64,000 nucleotides of DNA from Oscillospiraceae bacterium (GCA_009780175.1 WRAO01000004.1:50968-114967); one strand, 5' to 3'; numbered from the stretch's first letter, positions 16,520 to 26,247 are shown. A program made the numbers and translations. Notes: a model not told the origin generated them from the sequence alone.

Positions 16520-17647
16520 ATGAAGATGAGAAAGATGTTAGCCGTTCTGCTTGTCCTGGTATTGGTCGCGGGCCTCGCCGCTTGCGCCGGTACACCCGCA
16601 GCAACCCCGACCCCGGCCCCGCCCGCAGCAACCCCCGGCGCCCCCGCAGAAACCCCGACCGAACCAGCCGACGAGCCGCTCCACATCGGCATCGTCCTCT
16701 CCCTCGGCGGCCTGGGAGACAGAAACTTCAACGACGCCGCGTTCGCAGGTATGCAGCGTGCAGAGCAAGAACTCGGCATTACGTTCGACTATGTCGAGCC
16801 AAGCTCCCCCAGCGACTTCCTGCCCTTCCTGCGCACAATGGCAGAAACCCAGGAATATGACCTCATCATCGCCGTCGGCTTCCTGCAAGCCGAAGCCCTG
16901 ACAGAAGTCAGCGAAGACTTCCCGAACCAACGCTTCACCCACATCGACTCCAGACTCGACCTGCCCAACGTCAGCGGCCGCCAAACAAGATGGCAAGACC
17001 AGACCTTCCTCGCGGGCGTTATGGCCGGCCTCGGCACCCTGAGTGACGAAATGCCGGGCAGAAACCCCGATGCAAACGTCCTCGGCGTCATCCTCGGCAT
17101 GGACGATCCCGTCCTCCGTATGGGCATCGTCGGCTTCACCGCCGGCGCGACCTTCGTCAACCCCGATGTGGAAGTTCTGACCGGTGTCGTGGGCGACTTT
17201 AACGATCCCGGCCGCGGCAGAGAAGTAGCCCTCGCCATGTATGTCCAAGGCGCAGACTTCATCCAAGCCATCGCCGGCGCATCCGCTGTCGGTGTGTTCA
17301 ACGCGTCCGCAGAAGCTGGCCGCTATTCCTTCGCAGCCGGTATGACAGTCAACTATATCGAGCCGGACCACATCGTAGGCACCTCCCACCGCGACATCGG
17401 CGCGATGGTGTTTGACGATATCCAAGCAGTCGTAGACGGTACCTGGCACGGCGGCTTCAACATCAGCGGCCTGAAGGAAGGCTCCGTCGCCTTCGACACC
17501 GCCGGTTCCAACGTAGTCATCCCCGCCTATATCCTCGCGGCGATCGAAGAGGTCCGCATGATGGTCGTCAACGGTGAACTCGTCCCGCCCGCGACCGAAG
17601 ACGCGTTGGAAGACTGGATCGCCAACAACACCTGGGGCGGCAGATAA
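16520..17647 (+). CDS. BMP-family ABC transporter substrate-binding lipoprotein
   Basis: A 375-residue lipoprotein. The signal peptide ends in LAAC (Cys about 22), followed by a Pro-rich linker. The mature domain begins HIGIVLSLGGLGDRNFNDAAF, the hallmark of BMP/Med/PnrA proteins, and continues with DLIIAVGFLQAEAL and a conserved VAL-Y-QGADFIQAIAG stretch. PnrA-type members bind purine nucleosides; others bind sugars or autoinducer-like compounds. It is the first gene of a four-gene importer operon. AGGGGAG lies about 7 bases before the ATG. Confidence 0.93.
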   Translation: MKMRKMLAVLLVLVLVAGLAACAGTPAATPTPAPPAATPGAPAETPTEPADEPLHIGIVLSLGGLGDRNFNDAAFAGMQRAEQELGITFDYVEPSSPSDFLPFLRTMAETQEYDLIIAVGFLQAEALTEVSEDFPNQRFTHIDSRLDLPNVSGRQTRWQDQTFLAGVMAGLGTLSDEMPGRNPDANVLGVILGMDDPVLRMGIVGFTAGATFVNPDVEVLTGVVGDFNDPGRGREVALAMYVQGADFIQAIAGASAVGVFNASAEAGRYSFAAGMTVNYIEPDHIVGTSHRDIGAMVFDDIQAVVDGTWHGGFNISGLKEGSVAFDTAGSNVVIPAYILAAIEEVRMMVVNGELVPPATEDALEDWIANNTWGGR

Positions 17648-17651
17648 GTAG

Positions 17652-19184
17652 ATGACACCGATCAACGCTGTCGAAATGCGCGGCATGGTCAAGGATTATC
17701 CCTTGGTAAGAGCCGTAGATAACGTAGATTTCACCGTCGAGCAGGGAGAGATACACTCCCTGCTCGGCGAGAACGGTGCAGGCAAAAGCACGTTGATGAA
17801 TATCCTCTATGGCATGACCCGCCCGGACAGCGGCGAGATATACCTCGCCGGACAACCTGTCCAAATCCGCCGTCCGGCGGATTCGATTGCGCTCGGCGTC
17901 GGCATGGTGCACCAGCACTTCATGCTCACCCCCGTCATGACCGTGACCGAAAACGTCATCATCGGCAACGAACCCACCCGCGGCATCTTCACGGATTACA
18001 AAAAAGCCAATGCCGAAGTCCAGGAATTGATCGACAAATATGGCTTCCATATCTCCGCCAAGGCCACGGTTGAATCCCTCTCCGTCGGCCAGCAGCAGCG
18101 CGTCGAGATATTAAAAGCCCTCTACCGTAAAGCCAATGTTCTGATCTTGGACGAGCCCACAGCCGTGCTCACCCCGCAAGAGGTCAAAGAACTCTTCGTG
18201 GTCATGCGTGAACTAAAAGCGGCAGGGAAGAGCATCATCCTCATCACCCACAAACTCAGAGAAACCATCGAAGTCGCAGACCGCGTCTCCGTCCTGCGCG
18301 GCGGTAAAATGGTCACCTCCGGCGTCTTCGCAAAAGACTGCGACGCGAGCCAACTCGCCCTCATGATGGTCGGCCGCCGGGTCGACCTCTATTCCACGCG
18401 CCGCAGCCAAGTCGTCGGCGAAACCGCCCTCGAAGTCAGCAACCTAAACCTGAGCAGACGCGGTGTGCCCATCCTCAAAAACCTCTCGCTCCATGTGAAA
18501 AAGGGCGAGATTTTTGGCATTGCCGGCATCGAAGGCAACGGGCAAACCGAACTCATAGAAGTCCTCACCGGCCTCACCAAACCCGATTCCGTCACCCTCA
18601 AAAAAGACGGCGAACCCCTCACCGGAAAACCCGCCGACTTTTTATCCAACGGCGTCGGCCACATCCCCGAAGACCGGCTCACACGCGGCCTGGTAGTCCC
18701 CATGAGCATCGAAGACAATGTCATCCTCGGCTACCACAAACGCCCGGCCTTTTCCAGGCGCGGTCTGCGGCGCACCAAAGCCATCCGCACCTACGCCGCC
18801 GACAAAGTCAAAGAGTTCGACGTCCGCACGCCGAACGCGAAAAACCTCTGCTCCTCCCTCTCCGGCGGCAACCAGCAAAAAGTCGTCATCGCCCGCGTAT
18901 TCTCCCAAAACCCAGACGTCCTAATCGCCGCCCAACCCACCCGCGGCGTAGATGTCAGCGCCCAAGAGTTCATCTACAGCAAACTCCTAGACCTGCGCGA
19001 CATGGGCAAAGCCATCATTCTCATCTCCGCCGACCTGGACGAGGTCCGCCGCCTCTCCGACCGTGTCTCCGTCATCTACGACGGTCAGATCGTCGCCGAG
19101 TCCAAGGCCGACGTCTGGGATGAAATGGAAATCGGCCTCTACATGACCGGCTCAAAACAAGCAGGGGAGGAGACATCCGAATGA
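17652..19184 (+). CDS. ABC transporter ATP-binding protein with two ABC domains (YufO/RbsA type)
   Basis: A 510-residue protein with two fused nucleotide-binding domains. The first has Walker A GENGAGKS (about 36), signature LSVGQQQR (about 143) and Walker B LILDEPTAVL (about 165). The second has the degenerate Walker A GIEGNGQTEL (about 297), signature LSGGNQQK (about 403) and an altered Walker B VLIAAQPTRGVD. A degenerate second site is usual in this family. It powers the importer from the cytoplasmic face. It starts 4 bases after the BMP gene stop and its ribosome binding site is poor, so translation may be coupled. Confidence 0.95.
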   Translation: MTPINAVEMRGMVKDYPLVRAVDNVDFTVEQGEIHSLLGENGAGKSTLMNILYGMTRPDSGEIYLAGQPVQIRRPADSIALGVGMVHQHFMLTPVMTVTENVIIGNEPTRGIFTDYKKANAEVQELIDKYGFHISAKATVESLSVGQQQRVEILKALYRKANVLILDEPTAVLTPQEVKELFVVMRELKAAGKSIILITHKLRETIEVADRVSVLRGGKMVTSGVFAKDCDASQLALMMVGRRVDLYSTRRSQVVGETALEVSNLNLSRRGVPILKNLSLHVKKGEIFGIAGIEGNGQTELIEVLTGLTKPDSVTLKKDGEPLTGKPADFLSNGVGHIPEDRLTRGLVVPMSIEDNVILGYHKRPAFSRRGLRRTKAIRTYAADKVKEFDVRTPNAKNLCSSLSGGNQQKVVIARVFSQNPDVLIAAQPTRGVDVSAQEFIYSKLLDLRDMGKAIILISADLDEVRRLSDRVSVIYDGQIVAESKADVWDEMEIGLYMTGSKQAGEETSE

Positions 19185-20290
19185 AACAGCGTCTGAAATC
19201 TCTCTTCCGCCTGGAAGACGGCGGCGTCCTCCTCTCTGTCTTATCCCTCATCATCGCCATCATCATCAGCGGCATCATCATGGCGATCGCGGGGCATAAC
19301 CCCTTCACCGCCTTCCGCGCGATTGCCATCGGCGCCTTCGGCAGCCAACGCGCCATCGCCAACACCTTCACCCAAGCCACCCCGCTCATCTTCACAGGCC
19401 TCGCCTTCGTTTTCGCCCGCAAGGCCTTCGTCATCAACCTCGGCGTAGAGGGCCAGATGTACATGGGCGCACTCGGCGCCGCTTTGGTCGGCCTCATGGA
19501 CCTCGGCCTGCCCGCTTTCATCCACCTGCCCCTCGCCATCCTCGGCGGCATTCTCTTCGGCGCGCTCTACGCCGGATTCGCCGGTTTCCTAAAAGTCCGC
19601 TTCGGCTCCAACGAAGTCGTCGCGACGGTTATGCTCAACTCCATCGCCCTCCTCTTCATCGGCTACCTGACCAATGGCCCGCTCCTAGCCGCAGGCAGCG
19701 CCGCCGCACAGACGGAGCGCGTACTCGAAACCGCCCTCCTCCCGCGTATCCTCCCGCCCAACCAACTCACTTACGCCATTTTCTTCGCCATCCTCGCCTG
19801 TATCTTCATGAAGTGGTTCACCGACCGTACCACCATCGGCTATGAAATCCGCGCCGTCGGCCTGAACAAAAAAGCCGCGGAGACAGCGGGGATCAGCACC
19901 GGCAAAGTCATCTTCATCACCCTCTGCATCAGCGGCGCGATCGCGGGCTTCGCGGGCGCATCCCAAGTGCTCGGGGTAGATCGGCGTTTGATTATGGGCT
20001 TTTCTCCCGGCTTCGGCTTCGCCGGAATCGCGGTTTCGGCCCTTGCGGCAAACAATCTGCTCGGTGTCATCCCCGCAGGCATCGTCTTCGGCGCCATGCG
20101 CGCCGGCTCCATGGAACTCGCCCGCACGACGAGCATTCCCGCGGAGTTTTCCGACATCATCCAAGCCATGGTCGTGCTCCTTGTGGCCTCCCCCTTGCTC
20201 GTCCGTGAGATTTTGAAAGTCAACCAAGTCGCCAAGAAGGGGGGGAGAAAGCTGTGGAAGTTGTCATCCAAAACATCATCCCCATCCTAG
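19181..20290 (+). CDS. ABC transporter permease (YufP-like)
   Basis: A 369-residue permease of the branched-chain/simple-sugar type. It has FTGLAFVFARKAFVINLGVEGQMYMGAL (the family's conserved GxEGQ region, about residue 68), a second membrane half with VGLNKKAAETAGISTGKV and a GFAGIAVSALAANN segment near the C-terminus. It overlaps the ATPase stop by 4 bases (ATGA) with GGAGGAG upstream. It forms the channel together with the next gene. The N-terminus is slightly extended and charged. Confidence 0.94.
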   Translation: MKQRLKSLFRLEDGGVLLSVLSLIIAIIISGIIMAIAGHNPFTAFRAIAIGAFGSQRAIANTFTQATPLIFTGLAFVFARKAFVINLGVEGQMYMGALGAALVGLMDLGLPAFIHLPLAILGGILFGALYAGFAGFLKVRFGSNEVVATVMLNSIALLFIGYLTNGPLLAAGSAAAQTERVLETALLPRILPPNQLTYAIFFAILACIFMKWFTDRTTIGYEIRAVGLNKKAAETAGISTGKVIFITLCISGAIAGFAGASQVLGVDRRLIMGFSPGFGFAGIAVSALAANNLLGVIPAGIVFGAMRAGSMELARTTSIPAEFSDIIQAMVVLLVASPLLVREILKVNQVAKKGGRKLWKLSSKTSSPS

Positions 20291-21174
20291 CCACAGCGAT
20301 CTATATGTCCACCCCCCTCATCATCGCGGCGATCGGCGGCGCGTTCTCTGTCCGCAGCGGCGTTATGGCCCTCGGCCTTGAGAGTATGATGATGATGGGC
20401 GCCTTCGGTGCCGTAGTCGGCGCTTATTTCACCGGCAGTGTCGTACTCGGATTCTTAGTCGGTACGCTGGGCGGCATGCTCTTCGGCTTCTTCCACGCCG
20501 TCCTCAGTGTTACCTACAAAGTCAACCAAGTCATCAGCGGCATTGGGCTCAATCTCTTGGCGCTCGCCGCCACGACCCTGTCTATGCAACTCGTCTGGGG
20601 CAATCGCGGCATGTCTCCGCTGGTCAACTCCCTCACGACCAACATCGGCGGATTCATCACCCAAATCCCCGTCATCGGTCCTATCCTCGCCGGTCAATCA
20701 ATCAACTTCTTCGTGATGGTCCTAGTCGTCATCGTCAGCTGGACCGTCCTGTTCCGCACCCGCTACGGCCTCCGCCTGCGTATGGTCGGCGAAAACCCGA
20801 AAGCGGCGAACTCCATCGGACTGCGTGTGCATGCCCTCAAATATTCCGGCGTCCTCATCTGCGGTGCTCTCGCCGGATACGGCGGTGCCTGGCTCTCGCT
20901 CGACCAACTCAACGTCTTCGTCCGCGACATGACAGCCGGCCGCGGCTTCATCGCCGTCGCGATCAACATCCTCGGCCGCTACAACCCAAGCTGGATCGTC
21001 CCCTGCGCGCTTCTGTTCGGCTTTGCCGACGTTATGCAGATCTACCTCCAAAACGCCGGCATCCCCTCGCAGTTGATCCAGATGCTGCCCTTCGTCGTCA
21101 CCCTATTCGTACTTGCCTTCGGCGTCCGCCACATCCGCGCCCCAGCTGGCGTCGGCCTGCATGAGGATTCCTAA
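20254..21174 (+). CDS. ABC transporter permease (YufQ-like)
   Basis: A 306-residue permease that pairs with the previous one. It shows STPLIIAAIGGAFSVRSGVMALGLESMMMMGAF near the N-terminus, VGENPKAANSIGLRV near the middle and GFIAVAINILGRYNP in the C-terminal half. GTG at 20254 is preceded by GGGGGAGAAAG and overlaps the first permease by 37 bases. This order (BMP lipoprotein, double ATPase, two permeases) matches the B. subtilis nupNOPQ guanosine importer and its relatives. Confidence 0.93.
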   Translation: MEVVIQNIIPILATAIYMSTPLIIAAIGGAFSVRSGVMALGLESMMMMGAFGAVVGAYFTGSVVLGFLVGTLGGMLFGFFHAVLSVTYKVNQVISGIGLNLLALAATTLSMQLVWGNRGMSPLVNSLTTNIGGFITQIPVIGPILAGQSINFFVMVLVVIVSWTVLFRTRYGLRLRMVGENPKAANSIGLRVHALKYSGVLICGALAGYGGAWLSLDQLNVFVRDMTAGRGFIAVAINILGRYNPSWIVPCALLFGFADVMQIYLQNAGIPSQLIQMLPFVVTLFVLAFGVRHIRAPAGVGLHEDS

Positions 21175-21175
21175 G

Positions 21176-21973
21176 ATGAAATTCGCCCTCAACACAGTCA
21201 TGTTCATCCCCAACATAGAGGAAAGCCTGACCTACGCCAAAGAGTTGGGCGTACCTCTCGAACTCCTCCCCGCCTGGCACGAAGCCAGCTTCGTACAATT
21301 CATAAACAAAAACAAGGCAGCCCTCGGCGGCCTTGTTTCGTCCTTTCACGAACCCTTTTACCTCGCCGGGAGTTACCCGGACGGCCTCGTCTCCGAACAC
21401 GCCGCCCCCCGCGGCAGTGAGGACCACATCCGCACCCTAGCCGCCTGTCGCAAAACCCTGGAAATCGCCGCAGAACTCGGCGCGAAAGAGATGGTCTTCC
21501 ACCACAACAACCACCCCTTCGCCCCAAACGAGCAACCAACCCGCACAGAGTACGCCGCCGAAAGCCTCGCGGAACTCAATAACCTCGCCAAAACCTACGG
21601 CATCTCCATCCTCGTCGAAAACGCCGGCACCATAGGGCAAAACAACATGCTCTTCGACGAGACGGCCTTTATCGCCCTCTTCGCCAACATCGAAAACGAC
21701 TGCATCCTAGACATCGGCCACGCCCACGCCAACGGCTGGAATGTCCCAAGAGTTATGTCCGCGCTAGGCGACCGGATCAAAGCCTACCACATCCACGACA
21801 ACGACGGCACCCGCGACGCGCATCTGCGCATAGGGCAGGGGACGTTTGACTGGGCCACATTCCAACAGCAGTATCATGCCCTAACCCCCAACGCCCGCCT
21901 CATCTTCGAATACAGTCCAGCCTGCAACGTCAACATTGCAGACATCCGCGCAGATATGGCCAGTTTCCAATAA
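21176..21973 (+). CDS. Sugar phosphate isomerase/epimerase-like TIM-barrel protein
   Basis: A 265-residue protein of the xylose isomerase-like/AP endonuclease 2 family. Metal-ligand positions are visible: SSFHEPFYLAG, KEMVFHHNNH (about residue 105), ILVENAG (Glu), CILDIGHAHANG and KAYHIHDNDGTRDAHLRIGQG near the C-terminus. Family members isomerise or epimerise sugars or inositols. It starts one base after the permease stop with GAGGA upstream and belongs to the same operon, so it probably acts on the imported compound or a derivative. The exact reaction is unknown. Confidence 0.85.
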   Translation: MKFALNTVMFIPNIEESLTYAKELGVPLELLPAWHEASFVQFINKNKAALGGLVSSFHEPFYLAGSYPDGLVSEHAAPRGSEDHIRTLAACRKTLEIAAELGAKEMVFHHNNHPFAPNEQPTRTEYAAESLAELNNLAKTYGISILVENAGTIGQNNMLFDETAFIALFANIENDCILDIGHAHANGWNVPRVMSALGDRIKAYHIHDNDGTRDAHLRIGQGTFDWATFQQQYHALTPNARLIFEYSPACNVNIADIRADMASFQ

Positions 21974-21985
21974 GGAGAGATAACC

Positions 21986-24208
21986 ATGACCACCAAACTC
22001 ACCAACCCCAAAACCGAAAACGCCCAATTCCCCGGCCTCTGCCAAGACGCCGCGGGCAGCGCCCACATCCACTGGCAAAGCCACCGAGGCCGTCAAGACA
22101 CATTGTGCGTCGCCAGATTGACCGAGGCAGGCCCCACCCCCTACGAAGAAATCTCCGGCCCTGGGCTGGTGATCCATCCAGTCAGCCTCGCTGTTGACAA
22201 TACCCTTTGGTACGCTTGGAGCGAATATCACGGCGGCCAATGGCGCATCCTGGCACGCCGCAAAATAGGGGACACCTGGAGCGAAATCCTCGTCGCGGCA
22301 GAGGGCGAAGCCCTATTCTACCCCTGCCTATTTACCCACGCCGATCAACTCTACCTCCTCTACACGCGCCAAAGCAAAAGCGAAAGCCAAGCCGTCCTCA
22401 GTGTCTTCGACGGTACCGCGTTCAGCCCCCCCGAAGTGGTATCCCTCACGAGGGAAGCCTACCGCGCCAAAGCCTGCACTGGCGGAGACGGCAACCTCTA
22501 TCTCACCTATGACGCCCCGGTAGACGGCGCCTATCAAATCCTCGTCCGCGTCAAAACTGCCGCTGGATGGAGCCGCGAAATCCGTGTGGATCAATCTCCC
22601 ACAGAATGGTCCGCCCGCCCCTGTCTCTTGCCCACCCCAACAAGTGCGACGGTATGCTGGTACGCCTTTGATTACGACGCCAAATTCGCCATCTACTCCG
22701 CCGATCTCGCCGCTTCCGGAGGCGACCTGTGTGCATCTGCGCCACAAACCATCACCTCCGGCCTGGGCTGGTATATGGACATCGCCGCCGCCTCCAATCA
22801 AACCGGCCTCCAAGCCGTGGCCTACGCTGTGCGCAGAGAGTGCATCCAAGTCCGCTGCCGCCGTGGAGATGGAGCATGGGGGCCGCCTGCCCGCATGAGC
22901 TTTGAGGGCCGAATCTCCGCCACCCATCCCGCGCTCCTGGTAGGGGAGGACGAAACCATCACCCTCGCCTGGCAACACGCCCCCGCCAACGGTCACAACG
23001 AGCGCAACGCCGAGATCATTGTTACAAGTTTCACCCCCGAAGAACTTGCCGCGCAAGCCGACCCCGTCGCCGAGCAAGCAGGCAATCCCTTCACCATCCC
23101 CATCCCCGTCAAAAAAACCTGGGCCACCCACCCGGCCCAAACCGTGACCGACTGGCTCCAACGCAACGGCTACGCCGACAAACATCTGCTCTTCGGCGAC
23201 ATTCACGGCCAAAGCGGCATGTCCGACGGTATGGGCGAAATCGATCAATACTTCCATAGGGCCCGCGCCAAAGCAAACCTCGACTTCGTCTCCCTCACCG
23301 ATCACGACTGCTTCCCAGACTGGCTCTCCCAATCCGAATGGGAACAAGTCCGCACCACCAACCGCCTCATGAACAAAGACGGCGAACTCTCCTGCATTCT
23401 GGCCTTTGAGTGGACGCCAAACGAATACCGCTACGATTTCGGACACAAAAACGTCTACTACCGCGGCGACGAAGGCGAACTCTTCCGCTCCAACGACCCT
23501 GAGAGTCGAACCCCGGAGGGCCTCTTCGACAGCATCCGCGCCTATGGCGCCATGTGCATCCCCCACCATCCCGCCGCCGATTGGACCACCGCCAGCGCCG
23601 CCACGGACTGGGACTTTCACGACCCGGAAGTCCAACGCCTCGTCGAAATCTTCTCCCGCCACGCCCCCTACGAAGACTTCGAGAGCACGAGCAAATACAC
23701 GAAAAATATCAAGAAAAAGCCAGACTGTTGCGTCCAAGACGCCCTCGCCCGCGGCCACCGCCTCGGCTTCACCGCCGGCAGCGACTCCCACCAAACCGAA
23801 CACGGCATAGAAGGCGGCATCGTCGCCGTCTTCGCCGAAGCCCACACCCGCGCCTCCATCTGGGACGCCCTCTACGCCCGCGCCTCCTACGGCACCACCG
23901 GCGCCCGCATCCTCCTCTCCCTAAGGGCAAACGGCCACCCCATGGGCAGCGAACTAACCCTACCCAAAGGCGATCCCGTCCAACTCAACCTCAGCGTCCT
24001 AGCCACCGCCCCGGGAAAAGTAGACCTAATCAAAAACAACCAAATCGTCCAAACCTGGCAGTTAAGTGACAACGCCTGCGACGCCGTCTGGACCGACTCA
24101 TCCCGCACCCCCAACGACTACTACTACCTCCGCGTCACCCAAAACGACGACCACATGGCCTGGTCCAGCCCGATCTGGGTGGATGAGGAGGCAAAAAAGA
24201 GGCTATAA
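21986..24208 (+). CDS. Propeller-like domain fused to a PHP/DUF3604 metallohydrolase domain
   Basis: A 740-residue cytosolic protein with no signal peptide. Residues 1-360 contain repeated short beta motifs ending in W or Y (LWYAWSEYHGGQWRIL, LYLLYTRQ, LYLTYDAPVDGAYQI), which looks like a beta-propeller. Residues 405-620 are a PHP-type domain with HLLFGDIHGQSGMSDG, VSLTDHDCF, CIPHHPA and TAGSDSHQTEHG, all candidate metal ligands. The C-terminal 110 residues form a beta-rich tail (LRANGHPMGSELTLPKGDP). PHP enzymes hydrolyse phosphoesters or related bonds. It is the last gene of the BMP importer operon. The natural substrate is unknown. Confidence 0.8.
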   Translation: MTTKLTNPKTENAQFPGLCQDAAGSAHIHWQSHRGRQDTLCVARLTEAGPTPYEEISGPGLVIHPVSLAVDNTLWYAWSEYHGGQWRILARRKIGDTWSEILVAAEGEALFYPCLFTHADQLYLLYTRQSKSESQAVLSVFDGTAFSPPEVVSLTREAYRAKACTGGDGNLYLTYDAPVDGAYQILVRVKTAAGWSREIRVDQSPTEWSARPCLLPTPTSATVCWYAFDYDAKFAIYSADLAASGGDLCASAPQTITSGLGWYMDIAAASNQTGLQAVAYAVRRECIQVRCRRGDGAWGPPARMSFEGRISATHPALLVGEDETITLAWQHAPANGHNERNAEIIVTSFTPEELAAQADPVAEQAGNPFTIPIPVKKTWATHPAQTVTDWLQRNGYADKHLLFGDIHGQSGMSDGMGEIDQYFHRARAKANLDFVSLTDHDCFPDWLSQSEWEQVRTTNRLMNKDGELSCILAFEWTPNEYRYDFGHKNVYYRGDEGELFRSNDPESRTPEGLFDSIRAYGAMCIPHHPAADWTTASAATDWDFHDPEVQRLVEIFSRHAPYEDFESTSKYTKNIKKKPDCCVQDALARGHRLGFTAGSDSHQTEHGIEGGIVAVFAEAHTRASIWDALYARASYGTTGARILLSLRANGHPMGSELTLPKGDPVQLNLSVLATAPGKVDLIKNNQIVQTWQLSDNACDAVWTDSSRTPNDYYYLRVTQNDDHMAWSSPIWVDEEAKKRL

Positions 24209-24210
24209 GA

Positions 24211-25185
24211 ATGAAAAAAGCCATAGGGGCTATTGTTGTAGTTATAATACTTATAATACTCATTTTTTCGCTACTCATTGATGGGCTAGTGACGGGATTT
24301 TTATGGATAAACCGCTGGAACGCAGGAACCGCATACTCTCGTGCAATTCAGAACTACTTAGAGGAAAAGTATGAAGAGGACTTCGTTGTGGAGCGGCGGT
24401 GGCGCACGCAAGCGTTTAATATCGGCCCAAGCCTCGTCGGGCGGCCCTTTACAACGCATGTGTATTTCTATGCTTGGCCCGCTGCGGACCCGGAGCATGT
24501 GTTTATTGTAGATGTAATCCGCCGAAGTGAAAGAAGCGGCCAAATTGGACTAATTCGAGATCACTATTACAGACGGTTTTTGCGTGAGAAACTACAGGAG
24601 TATGCGGAAGTATTTTTTGTCGATGTATTCGGCGAGGAGATGAAAATAGATGTTTTTTTTGGTAGCCGCCTAAATCGCTTCCCACCGGAGCTAAACCACC
24701 GCTCCACATTAAAAGATTTTTTCATCGCTTCCTCCAGAGAAGAATTTTATTGGTCTCCGGGGCCGACAGGAAGACCGTCCTTTGCGATGACATTCAGTGT
24801 AATAATCTTTTTGCCAAGTTATGAGGGAACCTCCGAGAGTGAAGTGAGGGAATCTGTCAGAAGGTTTTTGTTGCAGATACATGAAAGTGCGCCCAATGTG
24901 GGCGCGAGCGTGCTTGTATATTACACAAACAATCCAAGGGACTTTGACCTAATTGACACAAGCATTGATGATGAGGTTCGTTTCAACTGGTACCGATTGC
25001 ATGGCCGATTAGTAGCGTTTGAACATTCTTTTTGGAATCGACACAACTCTACCATTGGTGCTGATACGAGATTTAATCGGAGATTTACCGAAATTTATTG
25101 GAATTCTATTACCCACATACTACTAGAATTAGAAACCCCACCCCCCTACACCCCAAGCTCCACCACCAACGCCATCACCCCATAA
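24211..25185 (+). CDS. Low-GC orphan with N-terminal membrane anchor
   Basis: A 324-residue protein that I cannot assign. A single N-terminal hydrophobic segment (about 4-35, rich in Ile/Val/Leu) is followed by a soluble region, probably outside the membrane, with many aromatic and charged residues. Base composition is clearly more AT-rich than the genes on both sides and lacks their C-bias, which suggests transfer. It starts 2 bases after the PHP gene. Its last 40 bases overlap the convergent MntP-like gene and there the composition changes sharply, so the original 3' end may have been altered. A resemblance in style to the orphan at 53332-54135 is noted. Confidence 0.6.
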   Translation: MKKAIGAIVVVIILIILIFSLLIDGLVTGFLWINRWNAGTAYSRAIQNYLEEKYEEDFVVERRWRTQAFNIGPSLVGRPFTTHVYFYAWPAADPEHVFIVDVIRRSERSGQIGLIRDHYYRRFLREKLQEYAEVFFVDVFGEEMKIDVFFGSRLNRFPPELNHRSTLKDFFIASSREEFYWSPGPTGRPSFAMTFSVIIFLPSYEGTSESEVRESVRRFLLQIHESAPNVGASVLVYYTNNPRDFDLIDTSIDDEVRFNWYRLHGRLVAFEHSFWNRHNSTIGADTRFNRRFTEIYWNSITHILLELETPPPYTPSSTTNAITP

Positions 25186-25706
25186 ACCACCAACGCCAAC
25201 CCAGAAACCACATGACTAACCACCGGCGGAATTCGCCTCACATACTTCGTCCGCGCCAAATAGAACGACAGCGCCGAATACCCAAAATGCGCCAGCGCAA
25301 CCGTAACCGGAATCAAAACCGTAGACCCCGGCAAAAAAAGAAACGTAATCCCCATCGTAATCAACATCGCCTCAACACTCATCACAAGCCCAACGAGCAC
25401 AATTGTCCGCAGCGAAGCAGTCTCACCCTTTCCATCCCCCCTCCGCCGCCTGATCCGCTCCGACACAAAGAAATGCAAAATATACCAAAGCCCCAACGCG
25501 ATAAACGCGAACCCAACCACCAGATCCGTATCAAACGCGATCCGCCCATAAATCTCCTCCGCAATCAAAAACCCAAGCATACACAGCGCAAACAAAAACA
25601 CGTTGATGAGCGCAAGGTATAAAAACTTGCACCTCTCCTGTAATCCGAGCGAAAGCCCAATAAAAAACGCATCCACCGAAACAATCAACCCAGACAAAAT
25701 AGCCAT
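25146..25706 (-). CDS. MntP/YtaF-like membrane protein (putative Mn efflux)
   Basis: A 186-residue protein with six membrane helices in two halves of three. Each half carries the family's Asp/Glu motif: VSVDAFFIGLSLG at the start and LVMSVEAMLITMG near residue 112. A charged loop (ERIRRRRGDGKGE) separates the halves. MntP exports Mn(II); YtaF is a related spore-former protein. I chose ATG 25706 because GGGAG lies about 10 bases upstream; the TTG at 25715 is too close. It is convergent with the orphan before it, overlapping by 40 bases. Confidence 0.8.
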   Translation of the reverse strand: MAILSGLIVSVDAFFIGLSLGLQERCKFLYLALINVFLFALCMLGFLIAEEIYGRIAFDTDLVVGFAFIALGLWYILHFFVSERIRRRRGDGKGETASLRTIVLVGLVMSVEAMLITMGITFLFLPGSTVLIPVTVALAHFGYSALSFYLARTKYVRRIPPVVSHVVSGLALVVYGVMALVVELGV

Positions 25707-25811
25707 ACAATCCAATCTCCCTCATCCAAAATTGCAGAACTCGCACAGTAAAATGATATGCTATTGTTTGGATTTTGTGATAGAATGGCATGGTAAAAAG
25801 GGGAGAGGCAA

Positions 25812-26216
25812 ATGAATGTTCTGGTCATAGACGGCATGGGCGGCGGAATCGGCAAGGCGATCATCGAGCGGCTCAAAACCGAACTCAAAGACGCGCACAT
25901 CATCGCCGTCGGTACAAACTCCATCGCGACCTCTGCCATGCTCAAAGCTGGCGCAGACGTCGGAGCGACAGGCGAAAACGCCATAGTCTACAACGCGCCC
26001 CGTGTCGATTACATCGTCGGGGTACTGGGTATTGCGCTTGCGAACTCCATGCACGGCGAGGTCAGTCCCAAGATGGCGGACGCCGTGGCCCAGAGCCCCG
26101 CGCACAAGGTCCTCCTGCCGACAGAGAAATGCAACGTCACCGTAGTTGGCCTTGGCGAAGTCTCGATGCAGGCGCAGATCAACGAGGTCGTGCGCCGCCT
26201 GCGGGAACGCGTTTGA
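25812..26216 (+). CDS. DUF3842 family protein
   Basis: A 134-residue Rossmann-like protein starting MNVLVIDGMGGGIGKAIIE with a Gly-rich nucleotide-binding-like loop, followed by IIAVGTNSIATSAMLKAGAD and a C-terminal VVGLGEVSMQAQI. It matches the DUF3842 family of Firmicutes, which has no known function. GGGGAGAGG lies upstream of the ATG. Its stop codon overlaps the -35 box of the next promoter. DUF3842 genes often lie near metal or cofactor uptake genes, but I cannot judge whether this is meaningful here. Confidence 0.8.
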   Translation: MNVLVIDGMGGGIGKAIIERLKTELKDAHIIAVGTNSIATSAMLKAGADVGATGENAIVYNAPRVDYIVGVLGIALANSMHGEVSPKMADAVAQSPAHKVLLPTEKCNVTVVGLGEVSMQAQINEVVRRLRERV

Positions 26217-26241
26217 CACCTTCCGCGTGACATGCTACAAT
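26213..26241 (+). promoter_or_regulatory. Promoter of the ABC importer-lar operon
   Basis: TTGACA (26213-26218), 17-base spacer, TACAAT (26236-26241). Predicted start is near 26248, which leaves a leader of about 140 bases before the first gene. Confidence 0.82.
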
Positions 26242-26247
26242 GACCGT

